Shown piece after piece: positions 8,305-16,098 of a DNA stretch of 64,000 bases (position 1 is its first letter; every line of letters begins with the position of its first letter). The stretch comes from Ensifer sp. LC163. Lineage in GTDB: Bacteria; Pseudomonadota; Alphaproteobacteria; Rhizobiales; Rhizobiaceae. The stretch covers positions 434,001-498,000 of the forward strand of contig NZ_MBSS01000012.1 of assembly GCF_001695855.1 (NCBI RefSeq), written 5' to 3'. The notes under the pieces were generated by a model. The model was not told the DNA's origin and did not search any database. It was given only the letters and a program-made list of their open reading frames with translations. The translations under genes were made by a program, and so were the position numbers.

Positions 8305-8718
8305 ATGTATTCCATCGGCGATCTCTCCCGCCGCACGGGCGTAAAAATTCCGACGATCCGCTATTACGAGCAGATGGGGCTGATTGCCGCTCCTGAACGC
8401 TCGGAAGGCAACCAGCGGCGCTACGAGAAGCCCGAACTCGAACGTCTCGCCTTCATCCGCCATGCGCGCGATCTGGGACTTTCGATCGAATCGATCCGCG
8501 ATCTGCTGGCACTGAGCCGGCATCCGGAGCGCCCCTGCGGCGAAGCGGACCGCATCGCCAAGGAACATCTGATCACCGTACGCGAAAAAATCGCCCAGCT
8601 GCAAAAGCTGGAGCGCGAACTTGAGCGCATCGTCGCCTGCAACGGCGACCACACGATCGGCGACTGCTACGTCATCCGTGCGCTTGCAGACCATTCGATG
8701 TGCGGCGGCGACCATTGA
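8305..8718 (+). CDS. MerR family metal-responsive-type regulator
   Basis: A 137-residue MerR protein with an N-terminal winged helix (MYSIGDLSRRTGVKIPTIRY), a dimerisation helix and a metal-loop-like C-terminus. Cysteines lie at 78, 112 and 121, with another at 133. Cys at position 78/79 is typical of divalent-metal sensors (ZntR, PbrR) while CueR-type Cu(I) sensors have Ser there, and the Cys112-X8-Cys121 spacing matches the lead/zinc/cadmium type best. Metal specificity is therefore inferred as divalent. No efflux ATPase or metallothionein is adjacent, so its target is probably elsewhere. Confidence 0.85.
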   Translation: MYSIGDLSRRTGVKIPTIRYYEQMGLIAAPERSEGNQRRYEKPELERLAFIRHARDLGLSIESIRDLLALSRHPERPCGEADRIAKEHLITVREKIAQLQKLERELERIVACNGDHTIGDCYVIRALADHSMCGGDH

Positions 8719-8794
8719 GCGCTGCGGCGGCAGACTGGAGCCGACTTCGAACAGAGGTCGCCACCCCTGCCCCCAGCCCTGCGCAAAATCCCGG

Positions 8795-8933
8795 TTGACA
8801 AAAATTCGGAAACGGACAATCTACGCACATGATCAAGAACGCACCCATCTGCCGCGCGTATTTTTGGCTGTTCCCATAGGAGCGGCCTGCTGATCATATT
8901 CAACAAGGCCGCCATCAGGCGGCTTTTGTTTTT
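8795..8933 (+). promoter_or_regulatory. putative ribosome-mediated transcription attenuator
   Basis: A TTGACA -35 element (8795-8800) and a weak -10 near 8817-8822 place transcription start at about 8829, the first base of a 16-codon leader. Three pairings compete: segment 1 GCCGC (8851-8855) with segment 2 GCGGC (8882-8886); segment 2 GCGGCCT (8882-8888) with segment 3 AGGCCGC (8906-8912); and segment 3 with segment 4 as a terminator (8905-8913 with 8918-8926, ATCA loop, then a T-rich tract to 8933). A ribosome stalled on the Tyr-Phe-Trp codons would leave segment 2 free and favour read-through into the GNAT gene. Confidence 0.7.
8829..8879 (+). CDS. attenuator leader peptide, 16 aa
   Basis: ATG at 8829 and TAG at 8877-8879 encode MIKNAPICRAYFWLFP. 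Five of the last six residues are Tyr, Phe, Trp, Leu and Phe, followed by Pro directly before the stop. No Shine-Dalgarno precedes it; with the promoter spacing this suggests a leaderless mRNA, as is known for the trpL leader of Sinorhizobium meliloti. It is too short to recognise by homology, and its support comes from position and the hairpins around it. Confidence 0.6.
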   Translation: MIKNAPICRAYFWLFP

Positions 8934-8972
8934 CACGGCACCTGATGGCGAAAGAACCATGAGGAGCCGACA

Positions 8973-9476
8973 ATGCTACAGACCGCCATCCCCCCTCTCC
9001 ATCCGCTGCCATCGACGCGCCCGCCGATGGTGACGATCCGCTGCGCCAAGCAGCGTGACCTTCCCGAGCTGCGCGAAATGATCGCCGAACTCGCCGCCCA
9101 TCACGGCGACGCTGCCCCGATCACCCCCGAGCAGCTCGAGCGCGACCTCTTCGGCCGGAGCCCCTGGATCACGGCGCTTGTCGCCGAGGCCGGCAACCGG
9201 CTGATCGGATACGCGATCCTCGTCCCGGCCTACCGGGCAGCGGAAGGCGCCCGCGGCATGGAATTGCACCACCTCTTCGTGCGTCCCGACAACCGCGGCA
9301 CCGGCATCGGCCGACACCTCGTCGCCAAGGCCCGCGAACAGGCAAAAATGGCCGGTTGCGATTACCTCTCGGTCAGCGCCGCGACCGGCAATTTCAAGGC
9401 GCACGACTTCTACGAATCCGAGCGTTTCGTACCTCGCCCCGTGACGGGCATGCGCTATATGCAGAAACTTGGCTGA
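8973..9476 (+). CDS. GNAT family N-acetyltransferase
   Basis: A 167-residue acetyl-CoA-dependent acetyltransferase. The fold motifs are visible: the N-terminal strand-helix TIRCAKQRDLPELREM after residue 20, the acetyl-CoA pyrophosphate loop in LFVRPDNRGTGIGRHLV near residues 105-120, and the C-terminal N-x-x-A-x-x-F-Y-E block (GNFKAHDFYESERFV). The ATG at 8973 has GAGGAG upstream; an internal ATG at 9027 has none and would remove an unusual proline-rich 18-residue N-terminus. It is the first gene after the attenuator and is 10 bases from the DJ-1/PfpI gene. The acetyl acceptor is unknown. Confidence 0.88.
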   Translation: MLQTAIPPLHPLPSTRPPMVTIRCAKQRDLPELREMIAELAAHHGDAAPITPEQLERDLFGRSPWITALVAEAGNRLIGYAILVPAYRAAEGARGMELHHLFVRPDNRGTGIGRHLVAKAREQAKMAGCDYLSVSAATGNFKAHDFYESERFVPRPVTGMRYMQKLG

Positions 9477-9486
9477 GGATGAGGCG

Positions 9487-10068
9487 ATGCGGCTTGCAAT
9501 CGTGCTTCACGAAGGGTTTGCGGATTGGGAATGCGCGCTGTTGATGGCGGCGGCGCGCACTCACCTCGGCGTCGATATCGACGTCGCCACCTTGGACGGC
9601 GCGCCGGTGACGTCGATGGGCGGCCTCGACGTCTCCGCGCATCTGTCGATCGACGCGCTCGACCCTGCGGGCTTCGACGGCCTGGTGATCTGTGGCGGTG
9701 CGATCTGGGGAACCGCCGACGCCCCCAACCTCTCCGCCACGATCCGTTCCTTTCATCGGCAGGAACGGCTGGTCGCCGCAATCTGCGGCGGCGTCGATGC
9801 ACTGGCATCGAGCGGAATTCTCGACGCCACCGATCACACCGGAAACAGTGCGGACAGCCTTGCGTCGCTCGCTGGCTATCGCGGCCACGGCCATTATCGC
9901 GATCAGCCGCAGGCTCTTAGCCGCGACCACATTGTCACGGCCGCCGGCACGGCACCGGTCACCTTTGCGGTCGAGATCTTTCGCGCCCTCGGCCTCGGCT
10001 CGCCTGAACTCGACGGCTATGCCGCGCTCTATGGCCGCGAGCATGCGGCCGTCACGACGGCCGCATGA
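9487..10068 (+). CDS. DJ-1/PfpI family protein
   Basis: A 193-residue protein of the DJ-1/PfpI (class I glutamine amidotransferase-like) fold, whose members include glyoxalases, chaperones and deglycases. The nucleophile-elbow Cys is in AAICGGVDALA near residue 100, and the acidic partner is Glu in GFADWE near residue 16. The ATG at 9487 follows GAGGATGAGG and lies 10 bases after the GNAT stop, so the two genes form an operon that the upstream attenuator would control. The exact reaction cannot be assigned. Confidence 0.85.
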   Translation: MRLAIVLHEGFADWECALLMAAARTHLGVDIDVATLDGAPVTSMGGLDVSAHLSIDALDPAGFDGLVICGGAIWGTADAPNLSATIRSFHRQERLVAAICGGVDALASSGILDATDHTGNSADSLASLAGYRGHGHYRDQPQALSRDHIVTAAGTAPVTFAVEIFRALGLGSPELDGYAALYGREHAAVTTAA

Positions 10069-10077
10069 GCAAACCAC

Positions 10078-10179
10078 TGCATAATTCCTTAAATCGGAAT
10101 CGATTTAAGGACAAAATTATGCAGCGACTCAAAGTGTTACAGCGACCTTTGCGCGTCCAAATAGACGCGCGGCGCTGTA
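10078..10179 (+). repeat. two-module palindromic repeat, copy 2
   Basis: Module A at 10078-10123 and module B at 10138-10179, same orientation as copy 1. The right B arm is the short form ending CGGCGCTGTA. It sits between the 3' end of the DJ-1/PfpI gene and the 3' end of the di-haem cytochrome gene on the other strand. Confidence 0.85.
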
Positions 10180-10189
10180 AAGCGCATCG

Positions 10190-11104
10190 TCAGAGCGTGG
10201 GAATGGCCTTGAGATAGGCGGCAATCGCCTCGCGATCGGCAGCGGTCAGCTTCGCCATGTTCTTCTGAACCTCGACCATGGAGCCACCGACGGAATCGAA
10301 TTCCGGGGTGAAACCGGTTTCGAGATAGGAGGCAATGTCGGAAGCGCTCCAGCCGCCGATGCTCTTCGAGCCGGATGTGATATTGGGGATGCGCCCCTCG
10401 CCTTCCGGGTTTGGTGCGCCTGCCAGCCATTGGCCTGGCTCGAAGCCGCCAAGGGCGTTTCGCGGCGTATGGCACTCGCCGCAATGGCCGGGCCCTTCGA
10501 CCAGATATTGTCCGCGCGTCAGTTTCGGATCAGCGGCATCGATGGCAACGCGCGGCGTGTCGGTGAGGAACAGCAGCTTCCAGCCGCCGAGCGCCAATCG
10601 CATACTGTAGGGGAACGGCAACTCGTGGCCCGGCGCGACATCGCTCGCCTTCGGCAGCGTCTTCATGTAGCCCCAGAGGTCGTTGACGTCCTTTGGCGCC
10701 ATCCTGATGTAGGAGGCGTAGGGGAAGGACGGGTAGAGATGCTCGCCGTTTCGGCCGACGCCCCGCGTCATGGCGTTGCCGAACTCCGCGAGCGTCCACG
10801 CACCGATGCCGGCCGTTTCATCAGGCGAGATGTTGGGCGCGTGGAAAGTGCCAAACGGGCTTTTCAGTGGCGGCCCGCCGGCAAGAACGAGCCGGGCGTC
10901 GCCCTCGCTGCCGCGCTTCGCATGACAACTGACGCAGCCGCCGGCCCAGAAGATCTTCTCGCCATTGACGAGATCCGGTTCGCCCAAGCCTTCCCAATGA
11001 TCGGCCGGCCAGGGCGCCGGCTTGGTCAGCCACCAAAAGGCCGCACCGCCGACAAGGCCCACAAACACCAGACCCGAGACAAGCTTTCTAATCCGTCGGC
11101 CCAT
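10190..11104 (-). CDS. membrane-anchored di-haem cytochrome c
   Basis: A 304-residue electron-transfer protein. One N-terminal hydrophobic segment (residues 8-26) anchors it facing the periplasm. Two haem c sites are present: CVSCH at 57-61 and CGECH at 208-212, each in its own cytochrome c domain, resembling the cytochrome subunits that serve periplasmic dehydrogenases. The ATG at 11104 has AAAGG upstream. It lies downstream of the cytochrome c' gene on the same strand, separated by a strong hairpin. Its electron donor and acceptor are not evident. Confidence 0.87.
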   Translation of the reverse strand: MGRRIRKLVSGLVFVGLVGGAAFWWLTKPAPWPADHWEGLGEPDLVNGEKIFWAGGCVSCHAKRGSEGDARLVLAGGPPLKSPFGTFHAPNISPDETAGIGAWTLAEFGNAMTRGVGRNGEHLYPSFPYASYIRMAPKDVNDLWGYMKTLPKASDVAPGHELPFPYSMRLALGGWKLLFLTDTPRVAIDAADPKLTRGQYLVEGPGHCGECHTPRNALGGFEPGQWLAGAPNPEGEGRIPNITSGSKSIGGWSASDIASYLETGFTPEFDSVGGSMVEVQKNMAKLTAADREAIAAYLKAIPTL

Positions 11105-11208
11105 CAAGCTGCCTTTCAACTGCGCAACCTTAACCCGAGAGCTTCGCTCACACTCAAAATAACGCGGCAAACCGCGACGAGTGTGACGTCCCTGCCGTCA
11201 CAACAACA

Positions 11209-11244
11209 GCCTCAATGCGCCGGCGAAAGCCGGCGCATTGAGGC
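11209..11244 (-). terminator. terminator hairpin of the cytochrome c' gene
   Basis: Perfect 16-bp stem (11209-11224 with 11229-11244) closed by a GAAA tetraloop. On the minus strand it is followed by the mildly T-rich TGTTGTTG. It sits 25 bases beyond the cytochrome c' stop and before the di-haem cytochrome gene. Confidence 0.7.
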
Positions 11245-11269
11245 AATTCTCTGGGAAGTAGACCTATTG

Positions 11270-11716
11270 TCAGTTCTTCTTCAGGCGATACGTCTCATGA
11301 CAGCTGCCGCAGTCCTTGCCGAGTATGCCCATGGCAGCGCCGACACCGGCCTGATCGGCCGGAAGCTGGGCGAGCACGGCGTCGGTATCAGAACCAAGCT
11401 TCGCAGCCTTGGCTTTGAAATCGTCCATGTTCTCCCAGATCTTCGGGCTTGCTTCCGTCTCCGAACCGGTTTCGGAGCCGGTGGGGAAATGGTCCGGGAA
11501 TACCTTGACCGTCTCGGAGATGGTTGTCAGCGACACCTTGACGATCTCGGCGTCATAGGGCTTTTCGCCCTTGGCAATACCACCGAGCGCACCAGCAGCC
11601 TGACCAACCTTCTTCATCAGAGCCTGACGAACCGCCTGCGGTTCATCAGCAGCAGTCACGGCTGTAACGCCAAGCCCAGCGAGGGCGGCGGCAAGCATAA
11701 GAGCGCGTATCTTCAT
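11270..11716 (-). CDS. cytochrome c'
   Basis: A 148-residue periplasmic four-helix cytochrome. A signal peptide ends near residue 22 (AVTAADEP). The single haem site CGSCH is at 136-140, eight residues from the C-terminus, which is diagnostic of the cytochrome c' family. These bind NO and can protect against nitrosative stress, though function varies. The ATG at 11716 has GGGAG upstream. A perfect GAAA-loop hairpin follows the gene, so most transcripts may end before the di-haem cytochrome gene. Confidence 0.9.
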   Translation of the reverse strand: MKIRALMLAAALAGLGVTAVTAADEPQAVRQALMKKVGQAAGALGGIAKGEKPYDAEIVKVSLTTISETVKVFPDHFPTGSETGSETEASPKIWENMDDFKAKAAKLGSDTDAVLAQLPADQAGVGAAMGILGKDCGSCHETYRLKKN

Positions 11717-11887
11717 CGTGATCTCCCGGTCATTCGAATCCGCCTCTGCGGCCTTCGTGTTGAATGCGCCGGCATGATGTCATTTTAGCTAGTCGACGGA
11801 AGTAACATTTTTTTGATGTCCTTGCCACAACAGCACAATTTGGCGCGGCTGAGCGATTCTCGACCACCTCGGCCCGCACGTTCCTAT

Positions 11888-11910
11888 AACATGATTGCAG
11901 TAATCATGTT
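11888..11910 (-). other. AT-rich hairpin at the 3' end of the LysE-type gene
   Basis: AACATGATT (11888-11896) pairs with AATCATGTT (11902-11910) across a five-base loop, 13 bases beyond the stop of the exporter gene. It may end that transcript, but it lacks a T-tract and could also be a protein-binding palindrome. Confidence 0.4.
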
Positions 11911-11923
11911 TATACTCTGAGAC

Positions 11924-12562
11924 CTATCTCGCGCCGGCCCAGCCCTGCCAGACGGTGAGGGCTGCTACCAGCACCAGGACGATGCCGGCAATGCGGCCGA
12001 TCAGAACGGTCGCACCCGGGCTGCCGACGAGAAAATCGCGACCGCGACCGGCGGCCAGCGCCAAACCGCCATAGACGGCGAGCTGGGTAGTGGCGATCAT
12101 CAACGCCATGATCACCGCCTGCGACCATACCGGCCCGAATTGCGGCTTCAGAAACTGCGGATAGACCGCCAGCATGAAGAGATAGGCCTTGGGGTTCATC
12201 AGGCTGGTGAGAGCGCCCTGGCGAAAGCTCGCCCAACGCGAGAGCCGCCCGGTGCCGTCGATACCGCCGATGGTGATCGAACTGCGGATAAGGGAATAGC
12301 CAATCCAGGCGATATAGGCGGCACCGCCGACGAGCAGGACGTTGAAGAGCTGCGGCACCAGATGAAGGATGACGCTGACCCCGAGCGCCGCATAGAGAGT
12401 ATGCAGCACGCCGCCAGCCATGATGCCGGCCGTCGCCGACAGGCCGGAGGCTCGACCTCCGGTCAGCGAGTTCGCCAGCACGAAGATCATATCCATCCCC
12501 GGCACGATGATGATGCCGAAGAGAAGGGTGAAGAAAAGCCAGAGATTTTCCGAGTAGCTCAT
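11924..12562 (-). CDS. LysE/RhtB family amino-acid exporter
   Basis: A 212-residue inner-membrane protein with about six hydrophobic helices and the family signature GIIIVPGMDMIFVLANSL near the N-terminus, followed by G-rich helices and the conserved LMNPKAYLF loop near residue 120. The family exports amino acids or derivatives such as homoserine, threonine or lysine; the substrate here is unknown. It is divergent from the WYL-domain regulator at 12694, and a CTGACA/TGTCAG dyad lies between them, so regulation by that protein is likely. Confidence 0.88.
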   Translation of the reverse strand: MSYSENLWLFFTLLFGIIIVPGMDMIFVLANSLTGGRASGLSATAGIMAGGVLHTLYAALGVSVILHLVPQLFNVLLVGGAAYIAWIGYSLIRSSITIGGIDGTGRLSRWASFRQGALTSLMNPKAYLFMLAVYPQFLKPQFGPVWSQAVIMALMIATTQLAVYGGLALAAGRGRDFLVGSPGATVLIGRIAGIVLVLVAALTVWQGWAGAR

Positions 12563-12647
12563 GTCAGTTGTCCGAGGTCCGTTCGATCGTTGCCTGAGCG
12601 GATTGCTTATTTTTCAATCCGTTGCTGGATGTTATAAGCGCCTGCAA

Positions 12648-12665
12648 CTGACAGGGTCTTGTCAG
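12648..12665. promoter_or_regulatory. candidate operator between the LysE and WYL genes
   Basis: CTGACA (12648-12653) and TGTCAG (12660-12665) form a perfect 6-bp dyad with a 6-base spacer, 28 bases before the regulator start codon. I infer it is a binding site for the divergent regulator. Confidence 0.4.
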
Positions 12666-12693
12666 GAGCGTTTGAAGCAGCGGAGTTTTTTCG

Positions 12694-13389
12694 ATGCGCA
12701 AGGCCTCGCGGCTGTTCGAGATCATCCAGATCCTCCGGCTCGCCCGGAAACCGGTGACGGCGGCCGATATGGCCGAAACGCTGGAGGTGACGCCGCGCTC
12801 GATCTACCGCGATATCGCTGCCCTTCAGGCCATGCGCGTGCCGATCGAAGGCGGCCGCGGCATCGGATACATTCTCCGCCCGGGCTTCGACCTGCCGCCG
12901 CTGATGTTCTCGATCGAGGAAACCGAGGCGATCGTGCTGGCGCTGGCGCTGCTTGCGCGCACCGGAGACGAGGAGCTGAAGGCAGCGGCCGGCCGCGTCA
13001 ACCAGAAGATCACCGGCGCCGTGCCCCAACCGCTGCGGCTCGCCTTTCGCAGCCAAGCGCTGCACGCCTGGGGAACCGTGGCCCCCTCGCCCGCCGGCGT
13101 CGATCTGGCGCTGGTGCGCCGGGCAATCCGGGACGAACGCAAGCTCGGCATCGACTATCGCGACGAACTCGGCCGCGCCACCGAGCGGATGATCCGGCCG
13201 ATCGCGCTGATCTATTACTCCGAAACCGCCAACATCGTCGCCTGGTGCGAACTGCGCCAGGCGATCCGCAACTTTCGCGCCGATCGGGTCGAACACTGCG
13301 AAGCGACCGACGACTTTTTCCCGGGCGAAGGGGAAGGTCTGAGGGACCTCTGGATCAGCGGATGGCGGACGCAGCCAGGCGGGGCGTGA
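12694..13389 (+). CDS. YafY-type HTH and WYL domain transcriptional regulator
   Basis: A 231-residue regulator. Residues 1-60 form a DeoR-like HTH_11 domain (SRLFEIIQILRLARKPVTAA through TPRSIYRDIAAL). Residues 135-200 form a WYL-type ligand-binding domain. It is transcribed away from the LysE-type exporter and probably controls it. Its last 35 bases overlap, on the opposite strand, the 3' end of a decayed metallophosphoesterase gene. Confidence 0.85.
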   Translation: MRKASRLFEIIQILRLARKPVTAADMAETLEVTPRSIYRDIAALQAMRVPIEGGRGIGYILRPGFDLPPLMFSIEETEAIVLALALLARTGDEELKAAAGRVNQKITGAVPQPLRLAFRSQALHAWGTVAPSPAGVDLALVRRAIRDERKLGIDYRDELGRATERMIRPIALIYYSETANIVAWCELRQAIRNFRADRVEHCEATDDFFPGEGEGLRDLWISGWRTQPGGA

Positions 13390-13583
13390 CCGCTGTCAGT
13401 TGGAGTGTGCGGTCTGTCTCTCGCCCATAGCCGCGGATTTCCATTCTGCCCGCATGGACCTCGACGATCGCATAGGCTGTCGTATCCGGTGTTTCGACCA
13501 TGCCCTTGATTCGGTTCCACGGCGGCATATTGCGGGTCGGCGATGACGCCGAAGCGGAGGAGAGGCTGTGTGTCTGCGTGCAT
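13355..13583 (-). pseudogene. metallophosphoesterase relic with internal deletion
   Basis: From 13583 a good start (AGAGG upstream) encodes the N-terminus of a calcineurin-like phosphoesterase, LLRFGVIADPQYAAVEPN, with the first metal-binding Asp motif. It then runs out of register. Immediately afterwards another frame encodes a typical C-terminal end of the same family (KGMVETPDTTAYAIVEV, then EIRGYGRETDRTL) to a TGA at 13355-13357. The central domain with the other metal ligands is missing and the two ends are out of frame. I read this as one gene collapsed by a large internal deletion. Confidence 0.72.
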
Positions 13584-13660
13584 GGCGCCTCTGCCTAGCG
13601 CCGGGCGATGACACTTTGGTGACGGCGGACCAGCCATGTCCAATGCCACCGCAAACGAAA

Positions 13661-13684
13661 AGACCCGGCGCAAGCGCCGGGTCT
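13661..13684 (-). terminator. sodB terminator
   Basis: Perfect 10-bp stem (13661-13670 with 13675-13684) with a CAAG loop. On the minus strand it is followed by TTTCGTTT. It lies 22 bases past the sodB stop. Confidence 0.8.
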
Positions 13685-13706
13685 CGAAGTCGATTGTTGC
13701 GAAGGC

Positions 13707-14309
13707 TTACTTGGAAGCCGCTTCGTACATTTCGAGCACGTAATCCCAGTTGATCAGGCTATCGACGAACGCTTCGAGGTACTTCGGACGCGCGTTGCGA
13801 TAGTCGATGTAGTAGGAGTGTTCCCAGACGTCGACGCCGAGGATCGGCGAAGCGCCGTGAACGAGCGGGTTCTCGCCGTTCGGGGTCTTGGAGATTTCGA
13901 GCTTGCCGTTCTTGACCGAAAGCCATGCCCAGCCCGAACCGAACTGGCCGGTGCCGGCCGCGATGAAATCGGCACGGAACTTGTCGTAGCTGCCGAGGTC
14001 CGACTTGATGGCTGCGTCGAGCTTGCCCGGCAGGCTGGTGCCGCCGCCGCCCTTCTTCATCCACTTCCAGAAGTGGATGTGGTTGTAATGCTGGCCGGCA
14101 TTGTTGAACAGCGGCTGGTTGGTGCCGTAGGACTTCTTGACGACTTCCTCGAGCGAGAGGTCGGAGAGGCCGGCTTCCTCGGCAAGCTTGTTGCCGTTGG
14201 TCACGTAAGCGAGGTGGTGCTTGTCGTGGTGGTATTCGAGCGTCTCGCGCGACATGTAGGGCGCCAGCGCATCGTAGTCATAGGGAAGGTTCGGCAATTC
14301 GAAAGCCAT
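13707..14309 (-). CDS. sodB: superoxide dismutase, Fe/Mn family
   Basis: A 200-residue cytoplasmic enzyme converting superoxide to hydrogen peroxide and oxygen. Metal ligands are His27, His77 (in QHYNHIHFW), Asp160 and His164 (DVWEHSYY). Gln73 occupies the position typical of iron-type enzymes, although rhizobial members may use Mn or either metal. The ATG at 14309 follows AAGAGGAG; an upstream in-frame start would add only seven residues. It is a single-gene unit with its own terminator. Confidence 0.95.
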   Translation of the reverse strand: MAFELPNLPYDYDALAPYMSRETLEYHHDKHHLAYVTNGNKLAEEAGLSDLSLEEVVKKSYGTNQPLFNNAGQHYNHIHFWKWMKKGGGGTSLPGKLDAAIKSDLGSYDKFRADFIAAGTGQFGSGWAWLSVKNGKLEISKTPNGENPLVHGASPILGVDVWEHSYYIDYRNARPKYLEAFVDSLINWDYVLEMYEAASK

Positions 14310-14531
14310 GTGGGCATCTCCTCTTGGCATGGGATTTCGTCAGGGAAATCTGTGAGCGGGAACATAGGCACCGGCCTTGAAGGAGGCAACCGATGCAATG
14401 CCAATTTTTCCTCAACCCACGGAATATACTTTCAACATCATTTTGAAAGCGCGCGCCCCCCGAGCACATTCGCGCCACGTTTCGCGGGCAGCGTGAAGGT
14501 CAATGCAACCGTTTGAGAATAAGGACTGTCC

Positions 14532-14870
14532 ATGCCGCATCGCCCGATCCTGACCCTTGCCCTTGTCGCTGCAACCGGATTTGTCGCGACCGGCGCCCAT
14601 GCATCCTCCGGCGATGCCTGGGAAGAATTCCGGGCCGACGTTTCGGAGAAATGCATCTCGGCCGCCCCTTCGCTCGATAAGCCGATCGTTGTCGTCGACC
14701 CGTTCGGCTCCGAGAGCTTCGGGCTGGCGCTGGTCTCCGGCAAGCCGAAGGGCGCGGAAAATGCCGTGACCCAGATCTGCGTCTACGACAAGCAGAAGAA
14801 GACGGTGGAAATCGGCGGCGAGCTGGCGCCCGACACGGTCACGGTTGTGGCACCGGCAACGGACCAGTAG
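14532..14870 (+). CDS. secreted hypothetical protein
   Basis: A 112-residue protein with a clear signal peptide (hydrophobic residues 6-20, likely cleavage after ATGAHA). The mature part is about 87 residues with two cysteines (in EKCISAA and TQICVYD), probably a disulfide in the periplasm. No catalytic motif is recognised. The ATG at 14532 has AAGGA at a normal distance. A long perfect hairpin follows. Confidence 0.72.
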   Translation: MPHRPILTLALVAATGFVATGAHASSGDAWEEFRADVSEKCISAAPSLDKPIVVVDPFGSESFGLALVSGKPKGAENAVTQICVYDKQKKTVEIGGELAPDTVTVVAPATDQ

Positions 14871-14876
14871 CCCAGC

Positions 14877-14909
14877 CGCGTGTCGACGATCGCAGATCGT
14901 CGACACGCG
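14877..14909. terminator. bidirectional terminator-like hairpin
   Basis: Perfect 15-bp inverted repeat (14877-14891 with 14895-14909) with a GCA loop, between the convergent ends of the secreted protein gene and the aminotransferase gene. No T-tract is present. Confidence 0.5.
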
Positions 14910-15061
14910 CGAGCCTTCGCGTACAAACGGTTTCCGGCTCCTGTCATCGAGCAATCGGCCGGAAACCATTCCACCCAGCGCCACAATGGGTTGCGAATCA
15001 CAGCCGACCTGGGCCGCGACCGTGGCGCGGGCACCATGACCCGCACCGAGCGTTGACCTCC

Positions 15062-15943
15062 TCAGCCGTCCTGGCTGGAATGTGCCCAATCCATGTAGAG
15101 ATCGCGCGCCTTGGCGGCGATCGGCCCGGCCTGCAGGTCGCGCTCGTCAAGGCGAGTGACCGGCAAGACCTTGGAGTAGTTGCCGGAGGTGAAGATCTCG
15201 TCGGCAGCTTCAAAATCGGCCATCGACAATGTCGCTTCGACAACTTCGAAACCGGCCTCGCGCAACAGCGTCATGACGCGGAAGCGGGTGATGCCGGCCA
15301 GGAAGGTGCGGTTAGCCGCCGGCGTGAACACGACGCCATCCTTGACCAGAAAGACGTTGGAGGAGCCGGTTTCGGCGATGTTGCCGAGCATGTCGCGCAC
15401 CAGCGCATTGTCGAAGCCGCGCGACCGCGCCTCGGTCAGGATGCGGGCGTTGTTGGGATAAAGGCAGCCGGCCTTGGCATCGGTCGGCATGGATTCGAGC
15501 GTGGGCCTCCGGAACGGCGACAGCGTCAGCGATGAACCGCCATGGCCGTTGCCCATCGGCGCCTCGAACAGGCACAGCGCGAAGCGGGTCGATTCCGGAT
15601 CGATCGCAACGACGCCGGCCGCGCCATGCTCGGCCCAGTACATCGGCTTGACGTAGAGTGCCGTCTGGCCGTCGAATTTCTTGGCGCCTTCCCAGCTCAG
15701 GGCCTCGATCTCTTCCGGCTTCATGGTCGGCTTCAGCCCGAGCGCCGTTGCCGAGCGGTTGACGCGCTGGCAATGCAGGTCGAGGTCCGGCGCGACGCCG
15801 TCGAAGAAGCGGGCACCGTCGAATACGGTCGAACCCAGCCACATGGCATGGGAGGTCGGACCGATCAGCGGCGGATTGCCGGACAGCCATTCGCCGTCGA
15901 CAAAGGTCCAGGTCACTGAGCGGGGGGATGTATCGACGGCCAT
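15062..15943 (-). CDS. PLP class IV aminotransferase, branched-chain type
   Basis: A 293-residue fold-type IV PLP enzyme related to branched-chain aminotransferase (IlvE). The catalytic Lys is in TALYVKPMYW near residue 130, and the phosphate-binding GNIAETGSSNVFLV block lies near residue 190. The ATG at 15943 has AAGGAG upstream, and an upstream ATG in the same frame lacks a ribosome site. It probably transfers amino groups between branched-chain or related amino acids and 2-oxoglutarate, but D-amino-acid or aminodeoxychorismate-type activity cannot be excluded by eye. It is divergent from the GNAT-dehydrogenase pair. Confidence 0.85.
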   Translation of the reverse strand: MAVDTSPRSVTWTFVDGEWLSGNPPLIGPTSHAMWLGSTVFDGARFFDGVAPDLDLHCQRVNRSATALGLKPTMKPEEIEALSWEGAKKFDGQTALYVKPMYWAEHGAAGVVAIDPESTRFALCLFEAPMGNGHGGSSLTLSPFRRPTLESMPTDAKAGCLYPNNARILTEARSRGFDNALVRDMLGNIAETGSSNVFLVKDGVVFTPAANRTFLAGITRFRVMTLLREAGFEVVEATLSMADFEAADEIFTSGNYSKVLPVTRLDERDLQAGPIAAKARDLYMDWAHSSQDG

Positions 15944-16098
15944 CGGCGTCTCCTTCACGTTTTGTCTTCCGTATCTGCCGCCATAGCTCGAAAAAGCAGC
16001 ATGGGGGTGAATGGGTACATCAAAAAATGTCATGGCGTCCATTCTGGCACCGCAACGGCCTCTCGCGTAGTCTGTCGCGCAAGGGAAAAGGGGCAGAC

